From Jackrogersella multiformis (taxonomy: Eukaryota; Ascomycota; Sordariomycetes; Xylariales; Hypoxylaceae), in NCBI GenBank assembly GCA_902806575.1, contig CADCXD010000009.1:2604001-2668000 (forward strand): a stretch of DNA of 64,000 bases, given 5' to 3'. Numbering within the stretch: the first letter of the stretch is position 1; the number at the start of each line of letters is the position of its first letter. This document shows positions 1-10,830 of this stretch, one piece after another. The notes beneath the pieces were generated by a model. It had not been told where the DNA came from. It made no database searches and worked only from the letters and a program-made list of their open reading frames with translations. The position numbers and the translations under genes are program-made.

Positions 1-1059
1 AGCGAGGGGTAGCATAGACGATCAAATAATTCCGCTAGACGAGCAAGGCAGGACTGTACCATAGATTACGAGCTCACGTCGAATCGAGAGCCGTGTCCAA
101 CATCCAACATCCCAACATACAATGCGTGTCCCTGTGTACTCCAGATCACCGTCGACTTTGAACTTGGAAGAAACGTACGACGTGTTGCTTTCAAAAAGTC
201 GCTAAAACATGGATATCGTTCCATAGACTTCATAATCCGGAATGTCATAACAACTCAACGTTGAAGTTCCAAGTGCGTTTTATATTCGGAGACTTGTCTC
301 TCTAAGCTATGAGTCTACCCTTATTCAAACTTAGTAGCCTTCCACTGGATCTCTACAACAATGAGGACCGTGGCAAAATTCATTTAAGTGCCAATAATTC
401 AGAGATCCAACACCGCTGTAGCTCCAGTATCTTATTCGTCCAATTTCTTAATAGAGATAACAGGAATCCAGCTGTTTGGGTCGTGCATTCATAGAATGCA
501 TGGTTCGAGGTACGTTAGATGTTGGTTATTAAATTCTAACACGGTTCCGGATTTTGAGCAGTCCCCTACATACATAAATGCCTACCCAGGTACATATGTG
601 CCCTAAATGATATCCATATCCAACAACAAAAAATGATAGTATCAAGCAAACAGTAGGTACATTGAAATGAATTTCATCTAATCCATACCTACCTAGGTAG
701 GTACTCATTCAACAACGCAAGTTTAGTCCCTGTTGTGATACTTAATATACAATATATACCCAGCCCTACCCTATTCACTTAGTAGCCGAATATCGGTGCA
801 ATCCTAAGCCGTCCATATATCCATCTATCCATCTATCTACACTAGGTATCTATCCCCTAGCCTTATAATATTTACGATAAACCCCCAACTTACATACATA
901 CGAGAGTCACCTCACTTACTCACCCCCTTACCTAGCTTACCTCTCCCTTATCTAAGCCGTTCTATAATAAGCTCGCCGGCAAAGCGCCCCAAGCATAAAA
1001 AGGGACAGCGTACATGTAAAAGCGTACAGACATCTACCTGCCACCTACCCACACATTTC
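1..1059. other. Left-edge intergenic region
   Basis: No supportable gene. Several ORFs of about 60-70 codons occur on both strands without any recognisable motif. The sequence is AT-rich with many short TACC/GGTA runs, including a palindromic CCTAGG core near 692-697. The last 150 bases become pyrimidine-rich and are probably the promoter and 5' UTR of the hydrolase gene that follows. Confidence 0.5.
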
Positions 1060-1977
1060 ATGAGACCCGCCATCCGATCCCCATCCCCATCCCTCTTACG
1101 CCACACACTCTCCACCGCCCGGCCCCTCACCATGTCCGCCGCCACAGTCGCACCGCCCCCCGTCATCCCCGCGGGCAAGACGCCCCTTAAGATCCTGATG
1201 CTGCACGGGTACACGCAGTCGGGGCCGCTCTTCAGCTCCAAGACCAAGGCGCTGTCCAAGCTGCTCGCCAAGGCGCTGTCGCCGCCGCCCTTCAACCTGC
1301 ACCCGGTTCTCATCTACCCCACGGCGCCGCACCGGCTGCGGCCCACCGACATCCCGGGGTACGCGCCGGGGCAGGAGGGGCAGGCCGCGGGGGCGGAGGA
1401 CGGGGGAGAGGAGGACGACAGCGACAACTGGGCCTGGTTCCGCAAGGAGGAGGCCACGGGAGAGTACCGCGGCTTCGCCGAGGGCATGCAGCGGGTCGCG
1501 GACGCCGTGGCCGAGGCCGGCGGCGTCGACGGCGTGTGCGGGTACAGCCAGGGCGGCGCCACGGCCGCGCTGGTGGCCGCCGCGCTGGAGCATCCGTATC
1601 GCGACCCTTCCTCGTCCCCATCTCCCACCTCCACCTCCACAACCCCACCCCCTTGGCTCACCTCCCTGCGCCAGGCCAACCTCTCGCAGCCCCTCAAATT
1701 CTGCATAATCTACAGCGGGTTCTACGCGCCGCCGGCGTCTCTGCAGTGGCTCTACACGCCGGCGATCGCGACGCCGACGCTGCACTACCTGGGCAGCCTG
1801 GACACGGTAGTAGAAGAGAGCCGGAGCCGGGCGCTGGTGGAGCGGTGCGCGGCGGCGACGGTGGTGGTGCACCCGGGGGGCCACTACGTGCCGGTGGCGC
1901 GGGACTGGGTCATGGTGCTGGTGGGGTGGCTGCGGCAGGTGTACGAGCGGGAGGGCGCCGCCGCGGAGAAGAAGTAG
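1060..1977 (+). CDS. FSH-family serine hydrolase (alpha/beta hydrolase)
   Basis: Single-exon ORF of 305 residues of the fungal FSH1/OVCA2-type serine hydrolase family. These are small alpha/beta-hydrolase esterases; the natural substrate here is unknown. The catalytic triad is visible: the nucleophile elbow GYSQGG with Ser about 163, Asp about 248 in LGSLDTVV, and His about 275 in HPGGHYVP. The family N-terminal strand KILMLHGYTQSG starts near residue 43. A Ser/Pro/Thr-rich insert near residues 185-200 is unusual and looks like a surface loop. There are two candidate starts: the first ATG adds 24 residues rich in Arg and Ser with no acidic residues, while the second (1132, MSAATV) has a better context (CACCATGT) and begins just before the conserved fold. 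GC is far higher than in the flanks. It is convergent with RPN5, with about 340 bases between the stops. The family call is firm; substrate and localisation are open. Confidence 0.9.
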   Translation: MRPAIRSPSPSLLRHTLSTARPLTMSAATVAPPPVIPAGKTPLKILMLHGYTQSGPLFSSKTKALSKLLAKALSPPPFNLHPVLIYPTAPHRLRPTDIPGYAPGQEGQAAGAEDGGEEDDSDNWAWFRKEEATGEYRGFAEGMQRVADAVAEAGGVDGVCGYSQGGATAALVAAALEHPYRDPSSSPSPTSTSTTPPPWLTSLRQANLSQPLKFCIIYSGFYAPPASLQWLYTPAIATPTLHYLGSLDTVVEESRSRALVERCAAATVVVHPGGHYVPVARDWVMVLVGWLRQVYEREGAAAEKK

Positions 1978-2313
1978 GGTTTGTAAAGGTTGGCGCGTGA
2001 ACGGATGATTAGGACGGGTAGGGTTGGGAGAGGTTATTAGGTGCGAAGGCTGGAAGTAAGGGGAGAGCCAGGTTTGGAAATATCCCACCCGCAATACTAC
2101 TACACGATCACGATCGAGATCACGATAGAATCAAAACATAGAGGGCAAACCAGTTCTACACGGGTATTACGTGCCTCCTAATCTAGGTAATGTACATACA
2201 TTCGCATGCTTTTCGATGCAAACCTGTGCTGTGCTGTGCCTCTCAAAAAAAGCCTAAGCCGTCTCCGTCTCCGGAAGAATTCCCTCCCCTAACCCTAGTC
2301 TTTGTAAAGCGTA
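1978..2313. other. Convergent 3' intergenic spacer
   Basis: Space between the stop codons of the FSH-type hydrolase and RPN5, so it should hold both 3' UTRs and polyadenylation sites. No ORF or structured element stands out. Confidence 0.5.
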
Positions 2314-3973
2314 TCACGCCTTCTTCTTGCCCTTCTTCTCCTTGGCGTCCTTCGCGCCGGGTTGGATTCTGGCCATCATCTCTTCCTTGGTAATGAGATG
2401 ATCCACGCGCTCTAGTAGACCGAGCAGGCTCTTCATGTTGTGGCTCCACTCGTTGAGGATGTCGTCGACGTCTCTGGGCTTGGCGAAGCTGACCACGCTT
2501 GCCGGTCGGTCGATGCGGGCAAAGACCGTCTTGGAGCACACTAGCTCGCTAATATACTTCTCTGTCTCGTCCTCGGTTAGGTCAAGCAGCTGGGTCAGGC
2601 GCTTCATGCCAATGCGAGTATAGTACTTCGCAACAACTCTGACGTTGTGCTCGATGACGCGCTTGCGCAGATCCTGCCATCGCTGGTGGGCTTTCTCGTC
2701 CCCGGACTGATTCGGACGCTCGTCGAAAATGTCAGTTCCGCAGAGATGGGGACCATACTGCTTAGCGACCTCGGGCCATCGCATAAGCTCGTGTACCGTG
2801 AACAGCTTGAGCAATGATGCGTCAACAGGGATCTGAGTGTTTCGGGTATCGCGGAATACACGTTGGAGGAGGTCATGCTGTTCGTTGTCGTGGGGAGCAA
2901 GTATAACGAAGTAGATGATGCGTTGCAAGACCTAGTCAACGTTAGCAATGTTCAGCAGATTGGGAAAACGGAATAGTAAGCTCACAGGTTGTAGTTTGGA
3001 CGGATCATCCTCGACAGCCTCGGTGTCTATCACTTGTCTGTAGTGTTTGCAAGCATCGAGATATTTGTCGTCGTGCTTCGCCAGAGTGATCTGTTGTTCG
3101 TAGTAGGCCAGCTTCAGGTCGGTAGTGTCATCCTCGATCTCGGGGGGCACCTCCTCTCCACGCTTCAGCTTCTCTTCTCGAGCCTTCTTCTCTTTCTCTA
3201 TCTGCTCTGGTGTCTTCTTAGGCTTCCGCGACAGATATTTAGTGCTAATCTTGCGACTAAGGATACCGGCTTGTGTCCAGTCGCCATTTTCGATACTGAG
3301 AGCGACTTGAGCAAGTATGAATTCCGTCTTTTCGCGTCTCTCCATCGATCCGAAAGTTTCCACTTGCAATTCGCAGAGGATGTCCATGGCGGACTTGAGG
3401 TCCCCCTGTTGCTTCTTGATGTCCGACAGGATCTTAGTCACGCGAGCGCGCTCGACCTCGACGAATATCTTGCCCTCGGTCACGGTGCGCAGAGTCTCAA
3501 TGACGGAAAGCTTGGTATCCAGGTTTGGAGTAGCATCGAGGAAGGTCATGACGGTCTGGACCATCTTGGTGATAGCCTGCTTGAGCTGGCCATGCTTCTT
3601 GGAGAAAACCAAGACCTGATCATTGAGCAAACTCCAGTTTCCGGCATCTTTGCAGATTGTACATATGGCGACTAGGGTTCGGGATGTGGATGCAAGGTCG
3701 GAAGCCTGTGGGGGTTATGGTTAGTGAATGTTAGAAGGCGACGAGGCGACGAGGCCTTGAGAATAGCATAGCTGACCTGTCGGGCTTGCTTCTCGAATGT
3801 GGTGAGCTTCTCGATAGCTGCTTGGATATCATTCTGTATTTATACATCAGCCAAGACTATTTCAGAGCCTATCATTGAGATAGTCGCACCTTAGCAAGCT
3901 TCTCTGCTTCGGTGATTTGCGTGTCAGCTTCCTTGCTGAAGTCCTTCTCGGGCTTCAGAGCTGCGTCCGCCAT
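2314..3973 (-). CDS. RPN5: 26S proteasome lid subunit RPN5
   Basis: Four exons: 3973-3890, 3833-3777, 3705-2986 and 2931-2314, giving 492 residues, the usual length for filamentous fungi. All three introns are 54-71 bp with GT...AG ends and restore a single frame. The protein is the PCI-domain, non-ATPase regulatory subunit RPN5 (human PSMD12). It is a scaffold of the 19S lid and binds the deubiquitinase module in cytosol and nucleus. The N-terminal half is alpha-helical repeat (conserved stretch LNDQVLVFSKKHGQLKQA). A charged linker rich in Lys and Glu lies near residues 240-265. The C-terminal PCI/winged-helix part contains HNVRVVAKYYTRIGMKRL and a CSKTVFARIDRP segment. The C-terminus is a short Lys-rich tail. 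The start is the first ATG of exon 1 (MADAALKPEKDF). I see no lesions; this gene is essential in yeast. Confidence 0.96.
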
Positions 3974-4619
3974 GGTTCTTAGACTTGTGCGTCAATGTAA
4001 AATATGAAGAGAAAGAGGTGCGGTATATCCAGGACGGAAGGTAAATGCGGACCCTTGGAGGTTTCTGTTTGGAATGTATTCAATTGGCGTGGTGGTTGGT
4101 GGGTACGGAATAGAGAGAGGTAACAAGAGATGGGTTATGGTGATGATAGAAGGAAGCTTAGAATTCGGAATATAGAATACGAAATACAAAATACGTCGAT
4201 GCGTTTATGCGAGGCAACGAAAGCTCACGCCTGCCTTGCAATATCTAAGTACCCAGGTACCCCAGCTGCCCAGGTACCTAGATACCTAATTGGCTGGCCC
4301 GTGCTCAAAAGCTTGGTCATCGTGATAAGATCAAGGTCACATGTAGATAAGAACCTTACATCATCTATTTTATTAGGGAAACTTTATCATTTACATGAAT
4401 TTTATTCAACATAATGTTATGCATACATCCAACACTTGATCATAATATCCGCAAACCTCAAGTCATTTTCCTCAACCACTAACCTGAACACTTCAAAGAC
4501 ATATAATATAGCAATTCGAGCAGATTCGCCCATCTTATTACCTTAAGTACCTTGATGCTCATGTAATAGCCAGAGCGTTTGTCGTGCTTGCTATGCCCCT
4601 ATAGATTCATATTAGCTAC
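3974..4619. other. RPN5 upstream region
   Basis: Promoter and 5' UTR of RPN5, which reads leftward from 3973. It contains several TACCTAGGTACC-type palindromes around 4248-4285. No coding region is supported. Confidence 0.45.
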
Positions 4620-5250
4620 CTATAAACCTTCAACATAAGTCAGGACTTCGGCCAATATGCCTTTCACATGGTTTGGAGCACTCGCAAGAAATAACGTCCA
4701 TTGCTTCCTCTCGGCACACCTATCCGCGAGTTTCTCGAGGGACAACCCCAGAGTGCCAACAGTTTCTCATGGAGGTAATAGTCTAGTGTGAGTATAGTAT
4801 GTCAGCACTACGCTCCCTTTACCAAGTGCTCGGCAGCACAATGTCCAGCATACCTTTACGAGATGGCCATGCTTCAAACGCAGGTTGATCTCCAGCCACG
4901 GCCGAAAAGTAAGAATCGTGCAAGAAGTCGAGCATCTCCTCGCTCTGCCCCACGCCTATGCAGCGCTGCCCATCATCAGGACCGAACCGACATCCCGAGG
5001 GGACGTGAGCAAACTGCACTGAATCAATCATTTACCAAATGGAAATTTAGGTCTATGATCAAGCTCACATGACGGAACCCATCCCATTGCGAAGTACTTT
5101 GAGGGTCCAACTCGTATGCATCGTCAACCGTATGCGTAGCTCCTTTAGAAATAATATGGTGCTTGAAGGAAGCTTGCCCGTAGCATGGTGGTAGTGGTTG
5201 GTCAAATGGAAGACTAAGATACGAGTTAATGAGGAGGATTTGCTCTGGTA
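4620..5250 (-). pseudogene. Putative cyclase family remnant (internal deletion and frameshift)
   Basis: Reading leftward, fragments of a fungal putative-cyclase (kynurenine formamidase-like, PF04199-type) protein are recognisable. Fragment 1 (about 5250-5069) encodes a piece with LPFDQPLPPCYGQASF and ends QSTSQWDGFRH, the family's STSQWDG signature. A GT-AG intron follows (5068-5014). Fragment 2 (5013-4854) begins FAHVPSGC, then jumps directly to the C-terminal family segment IGVGQSEEMLDFLHD and AVAGDQPAFEAWPS. The roughly 100 residues that normally lie between, including metal-site His/Asp motifs, are missing. After a second intron (4853-4783), fragment 3 gives YYLHEKLLALWGCP. The frame then shifts, because LEKLADRCAERKQWTLFLAS continues in another frame to a TAG at 4620-4622. 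The preserved splice sites mark a once-normal gene. No N-terminal start exon was found. Family assignment is by eye. Confidence 0.72.
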
Positions 5251-5665
5251 GTTACCTTAGGTAGGTATGGATAAGCCAGCCGCTATTATCCAGAGAACTA
5301 TAGGGGTAATTATTAGGCTAACCCAAGTGGAATGATCTCTCCGGAAGAATCAGTTTCCAACGCTTTCTTCACCCTCTCTGGCGTCTGTAGATTTAGCCGA
5401 CCCAACTTCGGATATCGTCAGCCTCTAGTTATAAATTGAATAGAAGATTTAAGTTTTATGGAGGTCATATGTTATTTTGTGCCATGGCACTACTGTAAAG
5501 ATTGATATGTGAAGGTAATCAACGTTAACAAAATTCAATAATTAGATCTAGATATTCCGCCAACCCATAACCGATAATATCAATATCCCCTATACGCCGA
5601 ATCCATTTTCCCGAATGTTACCTCCCATTAACATAGTATCTATACTTTCATATCCACAGCGTTCA
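5251..5665. other. AT-rich spacer between cyclase remnant and NLR
   Basis: Short AT-rich spacer downstream of the NACHT gene's stop. No ORF or structured repeat is supported. It may contain the lost first exon of the cyclase remnant, but I could not recognise one. Confidence 0.35.
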
Positions 5666-8600
5666 TTATCCCTGTGCAATTCGCTTCTTCTGCTCCGACT
5701 TCTCATCCTGTAGACGTTTTCGTTTCCGGTTCTGCGGGAGAGGGTAGAGGTCACTGGGCAACTCTACTGAGTCATCCGTGTCGCTATTAGAGCTTCTGTC
5801 ACTCAATAGTGCAGAGACAGGAAGCGGTGATGTTCGCTTCAAAGTTAGCGAGTTGCGATCCATCTTATAGCCGTATATTTCGGCTATGGAGATGACTCTT
5901 TTGATGATTGCAGTGAAGAATTTGGAGTTGATGTGAGTCGATGCGTTAATAGAAAAAACATCCAGAGGTATATCCAGCTCTAAATCGCTGCTCCTAGCAC
6001 AGGCTGATTTAAAATCATCTAAAACATCAAGGAGTAGTTTCCTTTTGCCATGATTGGCACACCCAAGTGAGAACTGAAAAAAGGAGACCCAGGCGACATC
6101 TTGGATTCCATGATAAATGACGGTGGCATTTGGATCTGCACCATGTCTAAGCATTAGTGAAAATATGCCGCTCTGAACGAAGTACTCGATAACTTTAGTT
6201 TCCGTGTCGAATATTTCCGAGAGGAAGAACGTCCAAGGACTACAAGGGGTGTATATGCCATGGAAATTATTGTCGGAGAAGCTCTCATTAGGATCGTGAC
6301 CATGCTCTAGAAGATATCGGAGCATATCTATATATCCATGATAGTTGCCTTGTTCCCAACCACTACCATGATTTAGATAATGAATTATAAATGATCTGAT
6401 GATATCTGCCATGACGGGAACTCTGAACTTAGAGAAGTAGTTTGGAATCTTAGGTAGGATATATTCGATGTATCCGATTAGAGAGGCTTTCATTATAAGT
6501 CGGCGAACTAATATAACACTAAGATCACCTAGACGGTGGTCAAAACGCAACGTTATCTGACGAGTACTTTGCATCTCTGGAGTGCAGCGCTCTAATTCTC
6601 CTAGCAGCTGGTACGCCATAGTATTATCGAGTCTTTTGGCGTGAGCAATAGCCTCTTCTACCAATGGTATAAGCCTGGAATCGTTGAATTTGGCAAAGTC
6701 GAGGCGATCAATAGGGTCGCGAAACGATGTTCTCTTGACCATGGCAATAAACGCTCTCAGCAGCGATAAGTGTGCGTTAAACGCAGTTCCAATCTTCCCC
6801 TCCAAGAAGCTGATCATTTGGTCAGTCCTTAGGTAATCCATCACTGTACGATGGAGGAATTCGACACAGCCGGTTTCAGGATTAACCTCAAGGAGGCCGC
6901 GGCACCTTGCAATGAGGCGCCGACTGGAGGTGATCATTATAGTAGCTTCACGTCTTGTTTGCGGATTTATTGGAAGCTCCAGGGCATAATCCACATTTAC
7001 ATATTCCATTTCATGGAAGGCGTAAATAACGGCGGGTGCCGGTTCTCGTGCCGCCAAGGAGATTTTCAACATACCGGCCATCTTTTTATGGTAGAAGGGG
7101 TCGACGGACTCAAGTATATGCTTGAAAAAGACTTCTAGGTCATCTGGGATAGTCTCCAGTCGTTCCTGTAGATCCGCAAAGCTGTCGTACTCTGTCAACC
7201 CGGACCGCAGCTCTCTAGTGACTAGGATGACCCATAGAAATACGCCGGATGCCCTTTGTGTGACTTCATCTATGAGTGAGTTCGCGTTTTCGACTTCGAC
7301 GTGAAGATCATCCCATCTTGGATGTGCTTTCAGGGATTCTTCCACAAATATGTAGATATCCTTCCGCGTCAGCTCGTGGATATAAAGTTTTGATAAGGTA
7401 TTTTCGGCCAAACGAGTCCTCAAAGACATTCCACGGCCGGCTCGAAACACAGAGTTTTATATGGGGTGAAGTGGAAAGCTTCGTCAGCGCTTGGCAGAAC
7501 TCAACGTGGTCGCCTTCGAATTCGTCTAGGCCGTCAATGAAGAAGCAGAATTTAGCAAAATGGTTTCTATATTCAGCGACCCGTTCTAAGGCTCGTACAA
7601 GCTCCGGGATATGCCATGGCTCGTAACCTAACTCATTGGTGCTCTTCGACCATCGCTCGATACACGAAGCCTCGATCAGATCTGGCTGTTGTCGAAATAT
7701 GTCAAACAGTAGCGTTTGCAAGAGACCTTGTCTTGATTTCTGCATCGGGGTACCAGCACTCCAGAAGAAGTGTCTAGCGACTACCACGGGCTGCGGATGG
7801 GACCAGTCATGTAATACGCGTGAAGTTGTTTGATGATCAATGATATACTTCATGAATGTCGATTTTCCCGACCCTGGCTTTCCCGAAACCCAAAAGATGC
7901 CTTCCCCATGTTGAAGCCATCTTAGGAGGCTGCCCGTTGTTGACTCAACATTCTGATCATGTGAGTCTTTAAACACCCAACGAAAGGTCCGCTTATAAGC
8001 AATATCAATGGAACTATACCGAGCGAGCCGGCTGTCGAAGCGTAGACTCTTGAGTATTATGTGTTCTTTTGCTATATCGGACTTGGTCATTGACAGTTGA
8101 GACATCTTGTTTTCTAGGATAGAAATATCAGAAAGCGAAAACGAGCTTGTCGCTGAGATGCGTCCAGCCAAATCTTTGATGGAATTTTCAATCATGTTGA
8201 ACCTCTTGGACTGCTGCGTGTCCAACATCCGATTATCAGCATGCAACTGTTGGAGCTGGCTTTGGTAGACATCCTGCCAGGAACTGTGTTTTTGTTTTCA
8301 ACTATTAATAAGTAGCTAAGATTATATTGCAGTTGATGAAGCTACTGTACCTTGTCAATGCGCAGACATGGAGCGTCAAGACTGACTGAGTATGGTGTAG
8401 CCTTTGCTCTAGTTCAGCGATCTCGTCGCCCTTCCAAATCGTTTTCAGAGCAGCCTTGAACGAGGTCCATCGCTTTGGTCGCCCATTTTTACCCTTGAGT
8501 TTGGTAGTGACACTCAAGAGCTTGTCGCAATCTTCTTTGCAGACCCAAGACAGGCTTTTGATTGCGGCGGCATGCTGAATTAAATCCGTGCTACTCTGCC

Positions 8601-8814
8601 CTGTCAGGTCGTTCGTAGTATTACTCAAAGAAGATGAATTGAGTTTTGAACTCAGATCTCCAAGCTGTCCGTACACTTCGTCGAGCATCGCGACTTTGCT
8701 CGTGCATCCTTTCGTGGAGTTGTGTATCTCCTTGGATGCCGAAACCAACTTGGCTGCATAACCCACAAACTGAGCTATATTGGCAGCCAAGCCTAAAGCT
8801 GCCAGCGGCTCCAT
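5666..8814 (-). pseudogene. NACHT-domain NLR-like STAND protein, frameshifted
   Basis: Exon 1 runs 8814-8351; a 67-bp intron (8350-8284) follows; exon 2 runs from 8283 to the stop at 5666. The start is MEPLAALGLAANIAQ; an in-frame ATG at 8859 would add 15 residues. The product would be about 1,020 residues. Domain order: a helical N-terminal domain typical of fungal STAND proteins (residues 1-150); a NACHT NTPase with P-loop GKPGSGKST near residue 285 and Walker B CFFIDGLDEFEGD near 400; the winged-helix-type region that follows NACHT (LTRKDIYIFVEESL, GVFLWVILVTREL); and a C-terminal region with two ankyrin-like pieces (LEHGHDPN, LRHGADPN) and a basic tail KRKRLQDEK. Near 7410 the frame breaks: the NACHT frame reads SSRPWNVFEDSFG, but the family continuation ENTLSKLYIHELT lies one base over, at GGCCGAAAAT. 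One surplus C explains it. Such proteins are sensors for regulated cell death or non-self recognition. A sequencing error is possible. Confidence 0.82.
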
Positions 8815-8859
8815 AGCTGGTGTATTTTGCTGGAGGTGGCCTTTTATTATTATTGGCAA

Positions 8860-10203
8860 CCTCCGTATTCGATGATAACTGCTCGTGCTTGTCTTATGAC
8901 CTAAACAATAAAGTTGCAGTAGGCATTAGGGAAATAGATATGAAGTAGGATTTACAAACATATTCAAATCTCTGGATGAGGGGTTGTTCATACATAAATC
9001 TGCACTGCACAGCCTGCTTTTCGAGCAAGGCATACTCAATACCTACCTGCCAGCCTGCTCTCGAATGATGGCTTGCCAGCTGTACAACTCCGATTTGCAC
9101 GGCCACAACAGCGCCCTACTACAATCAGGACCATTAGCCAATATCCATTTAGAGGACTATCTAGAGAACCAGTTAAAATTGAAAATTTAATTGTTATAAT
9201 AAGGGGTTGAAGGTGGATAAGTACCTAAGTAGTATATAACTTTATCCCACAATAAATCAATGACCCCTGAGTTCATAATGGAGAAAAGGTGCAGAAAATA
9301 AATAGATAAATGAATACCTGTCCCGATTCATTATTTAATGTTAATGTAAACTTTTGAACGCGGGTAATGCCTTGTACACATAAACCAAAGAAGTGAGGCT
9401 CTCACTTTGTTCTAACCTAGACACTACGATGACAAACTACTCATCGACCGTGGGAAGCGAAGCTCCCTGTCATCCACGTATAAAATACCTAGGCAGGTAG
9501 ATATGAAAGTAAGTATGCGTACCTCAAGTATGCACTATTCGATTTCGAGCTTTGGTGCTATTGCCATTATCCGCGTGAATGGCCCTCTCGTTATTCATGA
9601 ATCTCTCAACAATGTAATAGGTATATGATGTTGTATTGTAAAGGGTTTGCTCAAATGAGCTTTTGCCTTTTCGATATAATATACTTAGGTATATCACACA
9701 GTGCGTCGCACTTTCCCAAAATGCGTACCTTCCATCTACACGTTAGGTTAAACTTTAATCGATGTGCTTCGGTACTCTAGGTACCTACCCAGCACCCACC
9801 TAGCACCTACCCACCCATCTCGCCAACCTCGTCGTTGTAAACTGTATAAAACCCGACGATGGCAGTTAACACGGTCGTCGACAATAAACCTTCTCATCGG
9901 CACCAGCCGCAGTTTACCCCCTGACGATGCTTTCCAAACAATTAGCCTCTTTACCTCTTTGCCTCTTCACCTCTCCACACAAACCCTCAAATTCCAACCT
10001 TATATAACTCCCACCTTCCACCTTCCATTCTCCTACTTGACGTTTCCATGGCACAACAATAACAGCAACAACGCGACAAACAAACACAAGCCCTTATATT
10101 CCTATATTCCACTCCAGGCTCTCAACAACCCAAACCCTCCCAACCCATCATTTCAACCCACGCCACAAATCCAAACCCCAACACCGCGCCTCGCAACCTC
10201 ATC
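8860..10203. other. Intergenic region, mostly AT-rich
   Basis: Upstream region of the NACHT gene (leftward) and of the CaaX-like gene (rightward). No coding region is supported. The last 300 bases before 10204 are C- and A-rich with few G, a pattern common in fungal 5' UTRs. CCTAGG palindromes occur near 9488 and 9778. Confidence 0.4.
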
Positions 10204-10830
10204 ATGTTCGACTCAACCTCCCCCGCGGCGCCCCTCTGCGCGCCCACCGCAGCCGGCACGTACTTCGCGCAGCGCATCGCGGAGTCGCTCGAGCGCTCTG
10301 CGGCCACGACCACGATCGCCCCCACCAGGGCCGACGTTGCGCTGATGTACTCGTCGATCCGCGCGGTCGTAGGCTGGGCCCTGGCCGCGGAGCGCGTGAG
10401 CGCCATGCCGCGCACGCTGCCCTTCCGCCGCGACGCGGGCAGCGCCGGCGCCGCGCTGCTGCGAGCCGCCATCGACGCCGCCGAGACCGCCGACGTCACC
10501 GGCGACTACTCAGCGGGCCGCGTGTTCCCTCCCTCCATGAGCGGCGCCGAGCACGCCGAGCTGCACTGGTACAGCAACGCAGCCGCCGGCGTGGAGGAGC
10601 AGAGGTTCGTGTGGGTGCAGTTCATGATGGAGATCTACGAGCGCCGCGAGCGCGCCTTGTCTGATCCGCCCGCTCCGGAAACCGAGGCTTCCCAGGAATT
10701 AACCGGCGACGATCTTATCCGCTATTCTGCCCAGAGCGCCGAGTGTTATCTTAGAGGCACCAGGGGTTGGGCTAGGGCTTGCGGGGAGGAGCCTGTCCCA
10801 GATCAGCCGGATCGCTGCAACATCCTCTAA
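10204..10830 (+). CDS. Hypothetical Ala-rich protein with CaaX-like C-terminus
   Basis: A 208-residue single-exon ORF with strong GC-rich third positions, unlike its AT-rich surroundings, which supports real coding. I do not recognise a family. The N-terminal two thirds are Ala- and Arg-rich and likely helical (TYFAQRIAESLERSAA, SAGAALLRAAIDAAETAD). A middle segment carries aromatic residues (ELHWYSNAAAG, RFVWVQFMMEIYERRE). An acidic, Pro-containing linker near 155-170 precedes the tail. The last four residues are C-N-I-L, which fits a CaaX box; Leu at X is the pattern preferred by geranylgeranyltransferase I, so membrane attachment is possible. No signal peptide or transmembrane helix is evident. 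The start has no in-frame competitor upstream. Function unknown. Confidence 0.65.
   Translation: MFDSTSPAAPLCAPTAAGTYFAQRIAESLERSAATTTIAPTRADVALMYSSIRAVVGWALAAERVSAMPRTLPFRRDAGSAGAALLRAAIDAAETADVTGDYSAGRVFPPSMSGAEHAELHWYSNAAAGVEEQRFVWVQFMMEIYERRERALSDPPAPETEASQELTGDDLIRYSAQSAECYLRGTRGWARACGEEPVPDQPDRCNIL

Noticed and set aside
1096..2094. A 332-codon minus-strand ORF opposite the FSH-type hydrolase
   Set aside because: It is an Arg- and His-rich translation of GC-rich coding DNA; the plus strand has a full catalytic triad.
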